NCBI RefSeq assembly: GCF_004339595.1
Contig: NZ_SMFU01000008.1
Location: 558,001-622,000 of the forward strand
From: Marinobacterium mangrovicola
GTDB taxonomy: Bacteria; Pseudomonadota; Gammaproteobacteria; Pseudomonadales; Balneatricaceae
DNA length: 64,000 nt
Reading direction: 5' to 3'
Of the stretch, positions 17,548 to 27,744 are shown one piece after another; position 1 is the first letter of the stretch, and each line of letters opens with the position of its first letter. Below the pieces are notes generated by a model. That model searched no databases. It worked only from the letters and a program-made list of their open reading frames with translations, and was not told where the DNA came from. Made by a program: the position numbers and the translations under genes.

Positions 17548-18150
17548 ATGGGCGTACTCGTAGGTAAGAAAGCACCGGACTTTACAGCGGCAGCGGTTCT
17601 GGGCGATGGCAGCATCGTTGATGAATTCACGCTCAGCGAAGCGATCAAAGGCAAATACGGCCTGGTCTTCTTCTACCCGCTGGACTTCACTTTCGTTTGT
17701 CCTTCCGAGCTGATCGCACTGGATCACCGTATGGACGCGTTCAAAGAGCGTGGTGTTGAGGTGATCGGTGTTTCCATCGACTCTCAGTTCACTCACAACG
17801 CTTGGCGTAACACTTCCGTCAACGACGGTGGTATCGGTCCGGTTAAATACACTCTGGTCGCTGATACCAAGCACGCGATCTGCCAGGCTTACGACGTTGA
17901 AGCCGACGCCGGTGTTGCGTTCCGCGGCGCATTCCTGATCGACCAGGAAGGTAACGTGCGTTCACAGATCGTCAATGATCTGCCGCTGGGCCGTAACATG
18001 GACGAGCTGATCCGTCTGGTTGACGCGCTGCAGTTCCACGAAGAGCATGGCGAAGTTTGCCCGGCTGGCTGGAACAAGGGTGACAAGGGTATGGCTGCTT
18101 CTAGTGAAGGCGTTGCCAAGTACCTGTCTGAGGAATCTGACAAGCTGTAA
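17548..18150 (+). CDS. Typical 2-Cys peroxiredoxin (AhpC/TSA family)
   Basis: A 200-residue typical 2-Cys peroxiredoxin (Prx1/AhpC branch). The peroxidatic Cys is in DFTFVCPSEL (near residue 51) and the resolving Cys in EVCPAGWNKG (near residue 170). A GGIG motif, linked in Prx1 proteins to sensitivity to over-oxidation, is present in NDGGIGPVKY. It reduces hydrogen peroxide and organic hydroperoxides in the cytoplasm using thioredoxin or AhpF. No ahpF is adjacent. AAGGAG stands 12 bases before the ATG. An intrinsic terminator lies directly after the gene. Confidence 0.95.
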   Translation: MGVLVGKKAPDFTAAAVLGDGSIVDEFTLSEAIKGKYGLVFFYPLDFTFVCPSELIALDHRMDAFKERGVEVIGVSIDSQFTHNAWRNTSVNDGGIGPVKYTLVADTKHAICQAYDVEADAGVAFRGAFLIDQEGNVRSQIVNDLPLGRNMDELIRLVDALQFHEEHGEVCPAGWNKGDKGMAASSEGVAKYLSEESDKL

Positions 18151-18166
18151 GGCTTGCCAGGGTTCG

Positions 18167-18196
18167 AAAAAAAACCGCCCTCGGGCGGTTTTTTTT
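18167..18196. terminator. Bidirectional intrinsic terminator
   Basis: A run of eight A, the stem CCGCC (18175-18179) and GGCGG (18184-18188) with a CTCG loop, then eight T. It serves the peroxiredoxin gene from the left and the convergent rnt gene from the right. Confidence 0.92.
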
Positions 18197-18258
18197 GTGA
18201 CTTTTTGTACCTGACTGTATCTGGAAAGCCTGTGTCGGGAGCCCGGTCGTCAGGGTGT

Positions 18259-18882
18259 TTAGTCGTCCCGGGTTGCCAGCACCATCTCCCAGCCGCCCAG
18301 GTCTTTCCAGCGATTGACGATGGTGCAGAACAGTTCTGCGGTTTTCTCGGTGTCATACAGCGCCGAGTGGGCCTGCTTGCCGTCGAAGTCGATACCAGCC
18401 ACATCACAGGCGCGAGCCAGTACGGTCTGGCCGAAGGCTAGGCCTGCCAGTGTAGCGGTATCAAAGGTGGAGAACGGGTGAAACGGATTGCGCTTAATGT
18501 CGGAGCGCTCCGCAGCGTTGCAGACAAAACCGTGATCGAACGAAGCGTTATGCCCAACCAGAATCGCACGCTTACAGTCGTGGGATTTCACTGATTTACG
18601 GATCGGTTTGAAGATCGTCTCCAGTGCCGTCAATTCGCTGACGGCGCCTCGCTCCGGGTCGTAAGGATCGATGCCCGTGAATGCCAGGGCTTCCGGTTCC
18701 AGATTGGCACCCTCGAACGGCTCAACCTGGGCGACGAAGCTTTTGTCCGGGATCAGGTAGCCCTCTTCGTCCATGGTGAGGGTGACCGCAGCGATCTCCA
18801 GCAGGGCATCGGTGCGGGAGTTGAATCCGGCAGTTTCCACATCCACGACGACGGGCAGAAAACCGCGAAAGCGATCAGACAT
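18259..18882 (-). CDS. rnt: Ribonuclease T
   Basis: A 207-residue DEDDh exoribonuclease, close to the 215 residues of E. coli RNase T. The motifs are [10 protein letters not shown] (Exo I, about residues 12-21), [11 protein letters not shown] (Exo II) and [14 protein letters not shown] (Exo III, with the DEDDh histidine). It trims tRNA 3' ends (CCA turnover) and matures 5S and 23S rRNA. The start at 18882 ([10 protein letters not shown]) is preferred over an upstream TTG at 18906. It converges with the peroxiredoxin gene and shares its terminator. The related PolC epsilon exonuclease lacks this size and motif spacing. Confidence 0.94.
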   Translation of the reverse strand: MSDRFRGFLPVVVDVETAGFNSRTDALLEIAAVTLTMDEEGYLIPDKSFVAQVEPFEGANLEPEALAFTGIDPYDPERGAVSELTALETIFKPIRKSVKSHDCKRAILVGHNASFDHGFVCNAAERSDIKRNPFHPFSTFDTATLAGLAFGQTVLARACDVAGIDFDGKQAHSALYDTEKTAELFCTIVNRWKDLGGWEMVLATRDD

Positions 18883-19183
18883 TGGGTGTTTGGATGCAGA
18901 GCTCAAACAGCTTCCTTAGATCAATGTTGTGGGAAGGAGATTCCTGTCTGTATTCTAACAGCCGCTCGATGAGGGTCCAGCTTCAACCACCGTTAAGAAC
19001 AAGTCCGAGGTGTCTCTGGTTGCTGGAAACGGTTGCTGGAAACTGTTGCCGTTGCGGAGGGTGCTGCTCCGGCCTCTGGTTGTTAAGGACTGAGTGTCTC
19101 GCCCTAAAGTTATCTTTCGTCAGGTCGTTAACCTGAATGAGCGGCCTATGAAGTCTGCGGTGCAAAGCGCCAACCCCTGATCT
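18883..19183. other. Gap between rnt and motY
   Basis: No gene is credible in these 300 bases. A 12-base direct repeat GTTGCTGGAAAC occurs at 19019-19030 and 19032-19043. The region should contain the divergent promoters of rnt and motY, but no clear -35/-10 pair or sigma-28/sigma-54 flagellar promoter could be picked by eye. Confidence 0.4.
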
Positions 19184-20068
19184 ATGGAATGTCGATTGAT
19201 GCGAGCCTGTCTGCTGTTTTTGCTATTTTGCCTGCCGATTTCGCAGGCTGCTGCAGTGACGTTTCGCGCAGCCATAGATGAAGCCAGTTGGCAGATGGAA
19301 ACATCGCAGTTTGCTTGCCTGCTGAGCCAGGCGATCCCCTCCTACGGCACCGGCGCTTTCGAGCACGAGGCCGGCGAGTCTGTGCGCTTTATTCTGACGC
19401 CGACCCAGCAGCAGCAGATCACCGGCCCTGCGCGATTGGTGGCTGAGGCTTCCCAGTGGCAGCCGGGAACGGCGCCAAAGATGCTCGGTGTGGTGCGGGT
19501 CAAAGATTCCAGCGGTGTCATCGAAGTACCCGCGACACTGGCTGAGAATATGCTGGCGGCGCTGTATAAGGGAATGACACCCACCTTTAATACCGATCAG
19601 TGGTTCGGCTCTCCTGAACTGTTGAAAGTCGGCGTATCGGCGGCGAATTTTCAGTCGGCGTACACCGATTATCTCGATTGTGTCACCGGACTGCTGCCGG
19701 CTAACTTTCGCCAGGTGGCGCGTACCGCCATTCTGTTTCCCTCGGGGCAGGCGGGCCTGTCCGATGCGACCCGTCAGCGTCTGGATCTGATCGCCACCTA
19801 CGTCAAGGCGGATAACAGTGTGCAGACTATCTATGTGGATGGTCACTCCGACAATCTGGGGCGGCGCCTGTTGAACCGCGACCTGTCCAAGAAACGCGCC
19901 GAAGAGGTGACCCGTTACCTGGTGCAGCTGGGTCTGCCGGAAGACAAGATCATCACCCGCTATCACGGCGAGCGTTATCCGGTGGTACCCAACAATAGTG
20001 TCGAAAACCGTGCCCGTAACCGCCGTGTTACCGTACGCCTGGAGCGGGAAGAGGGCACTGCCCTCTGA
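19184..20068 (+). CDS. motY: Flagellar motor protein MotY (OmpA-domain)
   Basis: A 294-residue exported protein. A signal peptide (hydrophobic LLFLLFCLPISQAAA) is followed by the MotY-specific N-terminal domain (about residues 25-165) and a C-terminal OmpA-like peptidoglycan-binding domain (about 170-285), with VDGHSDNLGRRLLNRDLSKK and ENRARNRRVTVRLER. MotY forms the T-ring of sodium-driven polar flagella with MotX and anchors the stator; in Pseudomonas it also supports proton motors. The ATG five codons downstream (19199, MRACLL) gives a more typical signal peptide and may be the true start. As in Vibrio and Pseudomonas, motY is away from the other flagellar genes, here upstream of argG. Confidence 0.9.
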   Translation: MECRLMRACLLFLLFCLPISQAAAVTFRAAIDEASWQMETSQFACLLSQAIPSYGTGAFEHEAGESVRFILTPTQQQQITGPARLVAEASQWQPGTAPKMLGVVRVKDSSGVIEVPATLAENMLAALYKGMTPTFNTDQWFGSPELLKVGVSAANFQSAYTDYLDCVTGLLPANFRQVARTAILFPSGQAGLSDATRQRLDLIATYVKADNSVQTIYVDGHSDNLGRRLLNRDLSKKRAEEVTRYLVQLGLPEDKIITRYHGERYPVVPNNSVENRARNRRVTVRLEREEGTAL

Positions 20069-20079
20069 TCCATCGCTGG

Positions 20080-20108
20080 TTCTGCGTACGTGTGCAATCT
20101 GTTATACT
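20080..20108 (+). promoter_or_regulatory. Candidate sigma-70 promoter for argG
   Basis: TATACT at 20103-20108 is a good -10 element. A weak -35 (TTCTGC, 20080-20085) lies 17 bases upstream. It sits about 70 bases before the argG ATG. Confidence 0.35.
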
Positions 20109-20180
20109 TACCGCCTTTTCGAATTTCTAACCGGTTCCCTCTATTCGGGGGCCGGGTTTCTGTGATCTGGAGTCGCATAC

Positions 20181-21407
<1,227 letters not shown>

Positions 21408-21427
21408 TCCCTAGCCTTCGAGCTGCT

Positions 21428-21469
21428 TAAAAAAGACCCGCCAGCCCTGAGCTCGCGGGTCTTTTTTTT
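21428..21469 (+). terminator. Intrinsic terminator after argG
   Basis: AAAAGACCCGC (21431-21441) pairs with GCGGGTCTTTT (21455-21465), followed by a run of T to 21469. Strong rho-independent terminator 20 bases after the stop. Confidence 0.92.
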
Positions 21470-21553
21470 GCCTGTTGTGCGCAATTATCTCGGGTTTTGC
21501 TAATTTACTGATTCTCATGCTACTTTTGCGAAAAGTCGGTTACGGCTGAGGCT

Positions 21554-23134
21554 ATGGCGAATCTGTTTAGCGGAAAATCCTCGTTGATACTCGACAAGAA
21601 GTTCGAGGATCTACAGACCCTGCGTTCAATCCTGGGGCAGATTGGCGTTTCCGAGATTCAGGTCGCTTCTTCGGTCAATATGGCACTGAGCCTGCTGCGC
21701 GAGCAGGCTGTTGATATCTTCTTCCTTAATTACGAGCTGGGCCGAGACGAAAAGAACGGCCTGCAGCTGATGTTTGATCTTCAGGCAGAGGGGCGACGCC
21801 TTTATGCCGCCTGCTATATTCTGGTCATCGAGCCGGAAAAGTCTGAACTCCTGCTGGGCTCGCCAGAAAACGCCCCCGATATTTACATCTCCAAACCCTA
21901 TGACCGGGTTCGGTTAAGTCAGCGTATCGAAAAGCTGATGCGGCTGAAGGAAACCCTGTTCCCGATTGAATCACTGCTCGACAAGCGAGACTGGGAGGGA
22001 GCGCTTCAGGCCTGTGTCCGCCATGAAGAGCGCTACCCCGGTTTGCGAATCTATCTACAGCGGTTGCGCGGCATTATCTATCTGCAGCAGAACCAGGCAG
22101 AGGAGGCACGCAAGGTGTTCTCCAGTCTGCTATCCGGGCGAGACAAACCCTGGATACGGATCGGTCTGGCCATGGCGGCCTGCCGCAGTGGCTGGTTTGC
22201 CCAGGCGCGCGGGCAGCTTGACCATGTTATAGCGCAGCAGCAGATCTGTATCGAAGCTTTCGTCTGGCGCGCCCGGATCTACCGTCTTTATGGTGACTTG
22301 GGTGAAGCCAGCAATCTGTTACGCCGGGCGACTGTGCTTCAGCCTACAGTGGCTTTGCTGCGCGGCGATCTGGCCAATCTGGCGGCGATGACAAACGATA
22401 CCAAACTTGCGGTTGAAGCCTTCCGTGCGGCGATAAAGTACAGCCGTTACTCGGCGTTCCAGCATCCCGATTTCTATTTTGGTCTGGTGCGTATGCTGAT
22501 GAAGCATATGAGTGCTTCCGGCTCCGCTTCAGGGGATGCAGAGGAGGAGGCTGTGCGCTTGCTGGAGCAGGCGCGGCGTGACTTTCTTGATCAGCCGGTT
22601 ATCCATTTCAAGAGTCGTTTGCTGGCCAGCGAAATCTACCGAAGTGTGGGTGATGAAGAGCAGGCTAATCTGTCGGCCAGCGAAGCGATGACGATTTATC
22701 GTGACCTGAGTGCCGATGAGCAGGCGATGTGGCTCGAACAACTGGTTGAGGGAGTCGAAGGTTCCTCCGTTGAAGGGGAGGCGCATGCCGTCAGGCAGTC
22801 GCTTAACCGCAATATGGCGAAGCTGCGGTGGGGAAGGGCGAATCTCAAGGGGATGATGCAGTTTCGTCATGGGGAGCTGGATGAGGCCTACGCATCTTTC
22901 AGCGAAGCGCTGCAGCAACAGCCTGGTACACCCAGTATCGCACTGAATCTGGTGCAGACCGTGCTGGAGTTGTGTCGACGCAGCGGCAGTGATCTCTCGA
23001 GGGAGTTGCTGGCCGCCTGCGATGAAGCACTGTATTCGCTACAGTTCGCAGCGCTGACACCCAAACAGCAGCAGCGCTATCTGGGGCTGGGGCGGCGCTT
23101 ATCGGAGTATGTTCGGCAGCTGGAAGGGGAGTAG
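21554..23134 (+). CDS. Receiver-like domain protein with TPR repeats
   Basis: A 526-residue cytoplasmic protein. Residues 8-130 have a CheY-like fold: LILDKKFEDL aligns with the acidic-pocket strand, the conserved Lys is in YISKPYD (K114), but the phosphoacceptor position is Asn59 (FFLNYEL) instead of Asp. Residues 140-520 are tetratricopeptide repeats (for example GDLGEASNLLRRATVLQP and GELDEAYASFSEALQQQPG). RR-TPR proteins of this layout occur in Pseudomonas and marine relatives. The Asn suggests a phosphorylation-independent receiver. It lies upstream of a type I secretion system; the 490-base gap contains a minus-strand gene, so the link is only positional. Confidence 0.85.
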   Translation: MANLFSGKSSLILDKKFEDLQTLRSILGQIGVSEIQVASSVNMALSLLREQAVDIFFLNYELGRDEKNGLQLMFDLQAEGRRLYAACYILVIEPEKSELLLGSPENAPDIYISKPYDRVRLSQRIEKLMRLKETLFPIESLLDKRDWEGALQACVRHEERYPGLRIYLQRLRGIIYLQQNQAEEARKVFSSLLSGRDKPWIRIGLAMAACRSGWFAQARGQLDHVIAQQQICIEAFVWRARIYRLYGDLGEASNLLRRATVLQPTVALLRGDLANLAAMTNDTKLAVEAFRAAIKYSRYSAFQHPDFYFGLVRMLMKHMSASGSASGDAEEEAVRLLEQARRDFLDQPVIHFKSRLLASEIYRSVGDEEQANLSASEAMTIYRDLSADEQAMWLEQLVEGVEGSSVEGEAHAVRQSLNRNMAKLRWGRANLKGMMQFRHGELDEAYASFSEALQQQPGTPSIALNLVQTVLELCRRSGSDLSRELLAACDEALYSLQFAALTPKQQQRYLGLGRRLSEYVRQLEGE

Positions 23135-23138
23135 ACGT

Positions 23139-23528
23139 TTAGAACAGCGAATCGTCATCGTCGGAAAGGATGCTGCCCCGGTTTTCCCTTTCCTGCCCGC
23201 GATCATCGATACCGGCTTCCTCTCGTGCCAATGAGCGGGCAAGTCGGCGTCCCAGCAGCTTTTTCTGAGCCGGCATTGGCAGGTCGGTAAAGCGGATCAG
23301 ATGACGGCCGATCAGGGTATCGATCAGGTCTTCGAGGATACGGATGGTGGCTTTATCGGACTCCTCCAGGAAGGTGTCCGGGTCGAACTCCTCACCCTCG
23401 CCACCGTTGCCCATGGCAAGAAATTCCAGCACCTCAGGATCCCTCAAACTGACCGCGCGAGCGCCGGCCTGCGGGGATTCTGTCAGTCCTTTTACCTTAC
23501 CCTGGTCGTCGAACTGAGCGTAGAGCAT
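23139..23528 (-). CDS. Conserved hypothetical protein, 129 aa
   Basis: A small acidic soluble protein. The central segment IRILEDLIDTLIGRHLIRFTDLPMPAQKKLL (cited here only as positions about 62-92) matches a conserved proteobacterial family often named 'tryptophan synthase subunit beta-like protein' in databases; that name has no functional basis, and nothing here resembles TrpB. It has a variable acidic middle and a charged tail ending DDDDSLF. It converges with the RR-TPR gene, with only 4 bases between their ends, and is divergent from the secretion operon. No function is assigned. Confidence 0.75.
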   Translation of the reverse strand: MLYAQFDDQGKVKGLTESPQAGARAVSLRDPEVLEFLAMGNGGEGEEFDPDTFLEESDKATIRILEDLIDTLIGRHLIRFTDLPMPAQKKLLGRRLARSLAREEAGIDDRGQERENRGSILSDDDDSLF

Positions 23529-23626
23529 CGACCGAATTCCTTGATTGATTGGAGGCTGTATTAGAGGGCTAGAATAAATCTAAACAGCTGTTAGTATTAA
23601 TCGTCCTAAGAATAAGGTCAACGAGT

Positions 23627-25747
23627 ATGGATGCGTCGCACGACCCGCTGTTGGATTGTTTGGTCCTGCTTGCACAGCAGTTCAGAAGACCCACGTCAGC
23701 TGAAGTTCTTGCCGATGGATTACCATTGGTCGATAACCGTCTTACCCCTCAGCTTTTTGTTCGTGCCGCTTCCCGTGCCGGCCTTGCTGCCAAGGTCGCA
23801 GAGCGTCCGCTGAACCAATTGTCCAGCCTCCTGCTTCCCGTTGTTCTGCTGCTCAAGGAGCAGGGCGCCTGCATTCTGCAGGAGATCGACCACGAGCGCG
23901 AAGAGGCTGTTGTACAGCAGCCTGAAAGCGGCGGCAGCTTCTCCATCTCACTGGAAAAACTCAAGGAGCAGTATTCCGGCTACCTGATTTTCGTACGCCA
24001 GGAGTACAACGCCGACGGTAATAAAAACCGGATTCTGGATGGCCGTTCGGGTCATTGGTTCTGGGGAACGCTGAAACGCTCCAGCCGTATCTACCGTGAT
24101 GTATTGGTGGCCAGCTTTCTGATCAACCTGTTTGTGTTGGCTAACCCGCTGTTTGTGATGAACGTCTATGACCGGGTTGTGCCCAACGGAGCGGTGGAAA
24201 CGCTCTGGGTCCTGGCTGCCGGTGTGATGATTGTCTATCTGTTCGACTTCGGCCTGAAGATGCTGCGCGCTTACTTTATAGAGGTGGCGGCTAAAAAGTC
24301 CGATGTGCTGCTCTCTGCCCAGATCTTCGAAAAGGTGATGCGGGTCCGGTACGACCGTATGCCTGCTTCGGTGGGCGCCTTTGCCAGCAACCTGCGCGAA
24401 TTCGACAGTATTCGCAATTTCCTCAGCTCCACCACCAACACGGTACTGATCGATATCCCGTTTATGCTGATCTACATACTGGTGATCAGCCTGATCGGCG
24501 GGCCGCTGGTGGTGATACCGGCTGTGGCCGTTCCCGTCATCATTATCTACGCCCTGATCGTGCGGCCCAAGCTACGAGATTCCGTGGAGAAAACCTTTGC
24601 CTCCTCGGCGCAGAAAAACGGCACCCTGGTGGAGTCGTTGACCGCTATGGAAACGGTTAAAACCCAGCGTGCAGCCAGTCCGCTGCAGGAGCGTTGGGAG
24701 CAGGCGGTCGGCTATATCTCGCGCTGGGGGTTACGTTCGCGGATGCTCTCTTCATCGGTCGTGACCTTTGCCGGTGCGGTGCAGCAGCTGGCATCGGTGC
24801 TGATTATTATCGGCGGCGTCTACCTCATTATGGAGCAGGAGCTGTCGCTGGGCGCGCTGATCGCCTGCAACATCCTCTCCGGTCGAGCCATTGCGCCGAT
24901 GGCGCAGGTGGCCAGCCTGATTATCCAGTACGAGCAGTCCGCCAAGGCGCTGAAGACACTGAACGAGATCATGGAGCTGCCGGTAGAACGCGACGAAGAC
25001 ACCCACTTTGTGCATCGCGCGACGCTGGAAGGCAATGTGGAATTCAAGGGGGTGAGTTTCAATTACCCCGGCGTTGAATATGCCGCGCTACAGAAGGTGT
25101 CGTTCAAGGTGAAAGCCGGTGAGAAGGTGGCGATGATCGGTCGCATCGGCTCCGGTAAAACCACCATAGAAAAACTGTTGCTGGGGCTTTATCAGCCTAC
25201 GGACGGCGCAATACTGCTTGATGGCGTGGATATCAACCAGATCGATCCCGTGGACCTGCGCCGCAACACCGGCTACGTGCCTCAGGATGTGATGCTCTTT
25301 GCCGGCTCGGTGCGCGACAACATCCTCATCGGCTCACCCCGTGCCTCCGACGCAGACATGCTGAAGGCTGCTCGCCTGGCGGGTGTGGAGCAGTTCGTCA
25401 ACCTGCACCCCATGGGCTTTGATATGCCGGTGGGTGAGCGTGGCCAGGCGCTGTCCGGCGGACAAAAACAGTCGATCGCCATCGCTCGGGCGCTGCTGCA
25501 TGAGCCGAACATGCTGATCCTCGATGAGCCGAGTAACTCCATGGATAACGCCACCGAGGAACAGTTCAAGCGTCAGCTGACCCAGGTGATCGCCGGGCGC
25601 ACGCTGCTGATGGTGACCCACAAGATGTCCCTGCTCTCCCTGGTTGATCGCCTGATCGTCGTAGATCAGGGCCAGATCGTGGCGGATGGACCGAAAGACA
25701 CCGTGCTGGAGGCCTTGAAACAGGGCCGCCTGCAGGTGCGGAAATAA
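23627..25747 (+). CDS. Type I secretion ABC transporter, LapB/HlyB-like
   Basis: A 706-residue inner-membrane exporter. Residues 1-125 form a C39-peptidase-like domain without the catalytic Cys, the form used by RTX and adhesin exporters. The membrane domain is at about 150-430 and the ATPase domain at 465-700, with Walker A GRIGSGKTT (about 505-513), signature LSGGQKQ (about 610), Walker B MLILDEPSNSMD (about 629) and H-loop THK. The sequence is closest in style to the LapB/LssB group, which exports giant adhesins. It is followed by the HlyD-like adaptor after 15 bases, then a LuxR regulator and a TolC-like channel. No RTX, LapA-type substrate, LapD or LapG is in the window. Confidence 0.93.
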   Translation: MDASHDPLLDCLVLLAQQFRRPTSAEVLADGLPLVDNRLTPQLFVRAASRAGLAAKVAERPLNQLSSLLLPVVLLLKEQGACILQEIDHEREEAVVQQPESGGSFSISLEKLKEQYSGYLIFVRQEYNADGNKNRILDGRSGHWFWGTLKRSSRIYRDVLVASFLINLFVLANPLFVMNVYDRVVPNGAVETLWVLAAGVMIVYLFDFGLKMLRAYFIEVAAKKSDVLLSAQIFEKVMRVRYDRMPASVGAFASNLREFDSIRNFLSSTTNTVLIDIPFMLIYILVISLIGGPLVVIPAVAVPVIIIYALIVRPKLRDSVEKTFASSAQKNGTLVESLTAMETVKTQRAASPLQERWEQAVGYISRWGLRSRMLSSSVVTFAGAVQQLASVLIIIGGVYLIMEQELSLGALIACNILSGRAIAPMAQVASLIIQYEQSAKALKTLNEIMELPVERDEDTHFVHRATLEGNVEFKGVSFNYPGVEYAALQKVSFKVKAGEKVAMIGRIGSGKTTIEKLLLGLYQPTDGAILLDGVDINQIDPVDLRRNTGYVPQDVMLFAGSVRDNILIGSPRASDADMLKAARLAGVEQFVNLHPMGFDMPVGERGQALSGGQKQSIAIARALLHEPNMLILDEPSNSMDNATEEQFKRQLTQVIAGRTLLMVTHKMSLLSLVDRLIVVDQGQIVADGPKDTVLEALKQGRLQVRK

Positions 25748-25762
25748 GGGAGGTCTTGGTGC

Positions 25763-27094
25763 ATGAAACATAAAGATGTAACGCCCAGGGCCGAAGATCT
25801 TGGTTATACCTCCAGTATCAGTGCCGCCATGCTGGAGCAGGCGCCCCGCGGAGCCAGCTTGCTGCTCTGGTCGATGGCGCTGTTTATTGCCGTGGCCGTG
25901 GCCTGGGCCAGCTGGGCGACACTGGATGAAATTACTCGCGGCGACGGCGAGATTATCCCTTCTCGCCAGCTGCAGGTGGTGCAGAACCTGGAAGGCGGTA
26001 TCGTCTCCGAAATCCTGGTTCGCGAAGGCGACCTGGTGGAGCAGGGCCAGGTGTTGATGCGGATCGAGGATAAGCGCTTTGTCAGCTCGGTGGAGGAAAA
26101 CCGGGTGCGCTACCTGGAGCTGCAGGCAAAAGCCGCCCGACTCAGCGCAGAAGCGAACCATGAAGAGCTGGTACTGCCGGAAAGTTTCCCCGAGCAGTAC
26201 TCAAGCATGCTGAATCAGGAGGTCAGGCTTTACAACACCCGTAAAAGTGAGCTGGAAGCGAACCTGGCGGTACTGAATGAGCAGCGGCAGCAAAGGGAGC
26301 AGGAGCTGCGCGAGGCGGAAGCCCGGCAGGGACAGGTTCGACGCAGCTACAACCTGTTGCTGCAGGAGCTGCGAATCACCGAGCCGTTGCTCAGTGAAGG
26401 CGTTATCTCGGAGGTGGAATACCTGCGCCTGCGCCGCCAGGTTAACGATCTGCGCGGTGAGTTGTCAGGCATCGAGCTGAGTCTGCCGCGTATCAAATCG
26501 ACGATCGAAGAGATCGACCAGAAGCGTCGTGAGATGGAGCTGCAGTTTCGTAACAAGGCGCGCGCGGAGTTGAACGAAGTGGCCGGTGAGCAGGCTCGAC
26601 TGCAGGAGACGCTGACCGGTATGCAGGATCGTATCCGTCGTACCGAGGTGCGGGCACCGATCAAGGGGCGGGTGAAGCAGCTGTTAATCAATACCATCGG
26701 TGGTGTCGTTCGTCCCGGTGATCAGCTGCTCAATATCGTCCCCTGGGAAGACAAACTGCTGGTTGAGGCGAAGGTAAGGCCCTCGGATATCGGGCAGCTG
26801 CGTGTTGGCCAGCCAGCGGTGGTCAAGGTCAGTGCGTACGATTATGCGGTTTATGGCGGTCTTCCGGCTCAGCTTGTCTATATTTCCCCGAGTACCATCG
26901 TTGATGAGCAGGATGAGACCTACTATCTGGTCCGCTTGGAAACCGAACGTCCCTATCTCGGGGATGGCGAGAATATGCCTCTGATGGCGGGGATGACCGT
27001 TTCTGCGGATATCATGACCGGCAAGAAAACAGTGCTGCAATATCTGCTGAAACCGATTACCAGAGCGCGGGATCGCGCACTGACGGAGCGTTGA
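25763..27094 (+). CDS. Type I secretion periplasmic adaptor, HlyD/LapC family
   Basis: A 443-residue membrane fusion protein. A single membrane anchor (about residues 33-55), a lipoyl-like segment QNLEGGIVSEILVREGDLVE near 75-94, a long coiled coil (about 150-300, rich in Q, R, E and L) and a C-terminal beta-barrel with IKGRVKQLLINTIGGVVRPG. It bridges the ABC exporter and the TolC channel across the periplasm. GGGAGG precedes the ATG at good distance. It lies between the ABC gene and the LuxR regulator, ending one base before the regulator's start codon. Confidence 0.94.
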   Translation: MKHKDVTPRAEDLGYTSSISAAMLEQAPRGASLLLWSMALFIAVAVAWASWATLDEITRGDGEIIPSRQLQVVQNLEGGIVSEILVREGDLVEQGQVLMRIEDKRFVSSVEENRVRYLELQAKAARLSAEANHEELVLPESFPEQYSSMLNQEVRLYNTRKSELEANLAVLNEQRQQREQELREAEARQGQVRRSYNLLLQELRITEPLLSEGVISEVEYLRLRRQVNDLRGELSGIELSLPRIKSTIEEIDQKRREMELQFRNKARAELNEVAGEQARLQETLTGMQDRIRRTEVRAPIKGRVKQLLINTIGGVVRPGDQLLNIVPWEDKLLVEAKVRPSDIGQLRVGQPAVVKVSAYDYAVYGGLPAQLVYISPSTIVDEQDETYYLVRLETERPYLGDGENMPLMAGMTVSADIMTGKKTVLQYLLKPITRARDRALTER

Positions 27095-27095
27095 T

Positions 27096-27716
27096 ATGGA
27101 CTATTTTTGCGTTGTTTCGCGCGATGATATTGCCGAGCGCTGGGGGCAGGCGCTGCAGAGAACGTTGAAAAGGATAGACCCGGACTCAGTGGCTGGCAGG
27201 TCCTCAATGGCGGGCATCTGCCTGGCCCATTGGGATTGCCTGCAGCAGGCTGGCCGGGAGCGTCTGCTGGCGCGGGCGCACGATAATAAATTACTGCTTC
27301 TTGTGCTGACCGATCACCCGAAAACCGATCAGGGACGTGATGTGATTCGGCGCGGGGCCAAGGGCTACGGAAATACCTTTGTTACCTCCAGTCTTCTGCT
27401 GGAGATGGTGAAGGTGGTCAAGGCGGGGGACATCTGGGCAGGTCCCGAAGTCTTGCAGTCGGTGTTGAGACAGTTGCTGGAGCAGGTTGATCCACCGACA
27501 GGAAGCCTCGTTGAGCGGTTCGGATTGAGCGACCGTGAAGCCGAGGTGCTGGCAGAAGTGATGGCTGGCGTGAGTAATAAGGTCGCCGCCAGGCGGCTGG
27601 ATATAACCGAGCGCACAGTAAAAGCACACATGAGTGCTATCCTCAATAAAACAGGCGCTCGCGATCGTGTTGAACTGATCTTATTGGCTCAGCGTGCTGA
27701 GCAGAACGCTGTCTAG
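27096..27716 (+). CDS. LuxR-type regulator with degenerate receiver
   Basis: A 206-residue protein. The C-terminal part (about 140-200) is a LuxR/GerE helix-turn-helix: LSDREAEVLAEVMAGVSNKV and RTVKAHMSAILNKTGARDR. The N-terminal part has the size of a receiver, but the expected phospho-Asp strand reads GICLAHWDCL and the usual acidic pair is missing, so phosphorylation is unlikely. The start follows the adaptor stop by one base, showing coupling inside the secretion operon. A LuxR-type regulator between lapC-like and tolC-like genes is an uncommon position. It may control this operon or its unlinked substrate gene. Confidence 0.85.
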   Translation: MDYFCVVSRDDIAERWGQALQRTLKRIDPDSVAGRSSMAGICLAHWDCLQQAGRERLLARAHDNKLLLLVLTDHPKTDQGRDVIRRGAKGYGNTFVTSSLLLEMVKVVKAGDIWAGPEVLQSVLRQLLEQVDPPTGSLVERFGLSDREAEVLAEVMAGVSNKVAARRLDITERTVKAHMSAILNKTGARDRVELILLAQRAEQNAV

Positions 27717-27744
27717 ACAGGGACAGCTGAAAAGGGGAAGAAAC

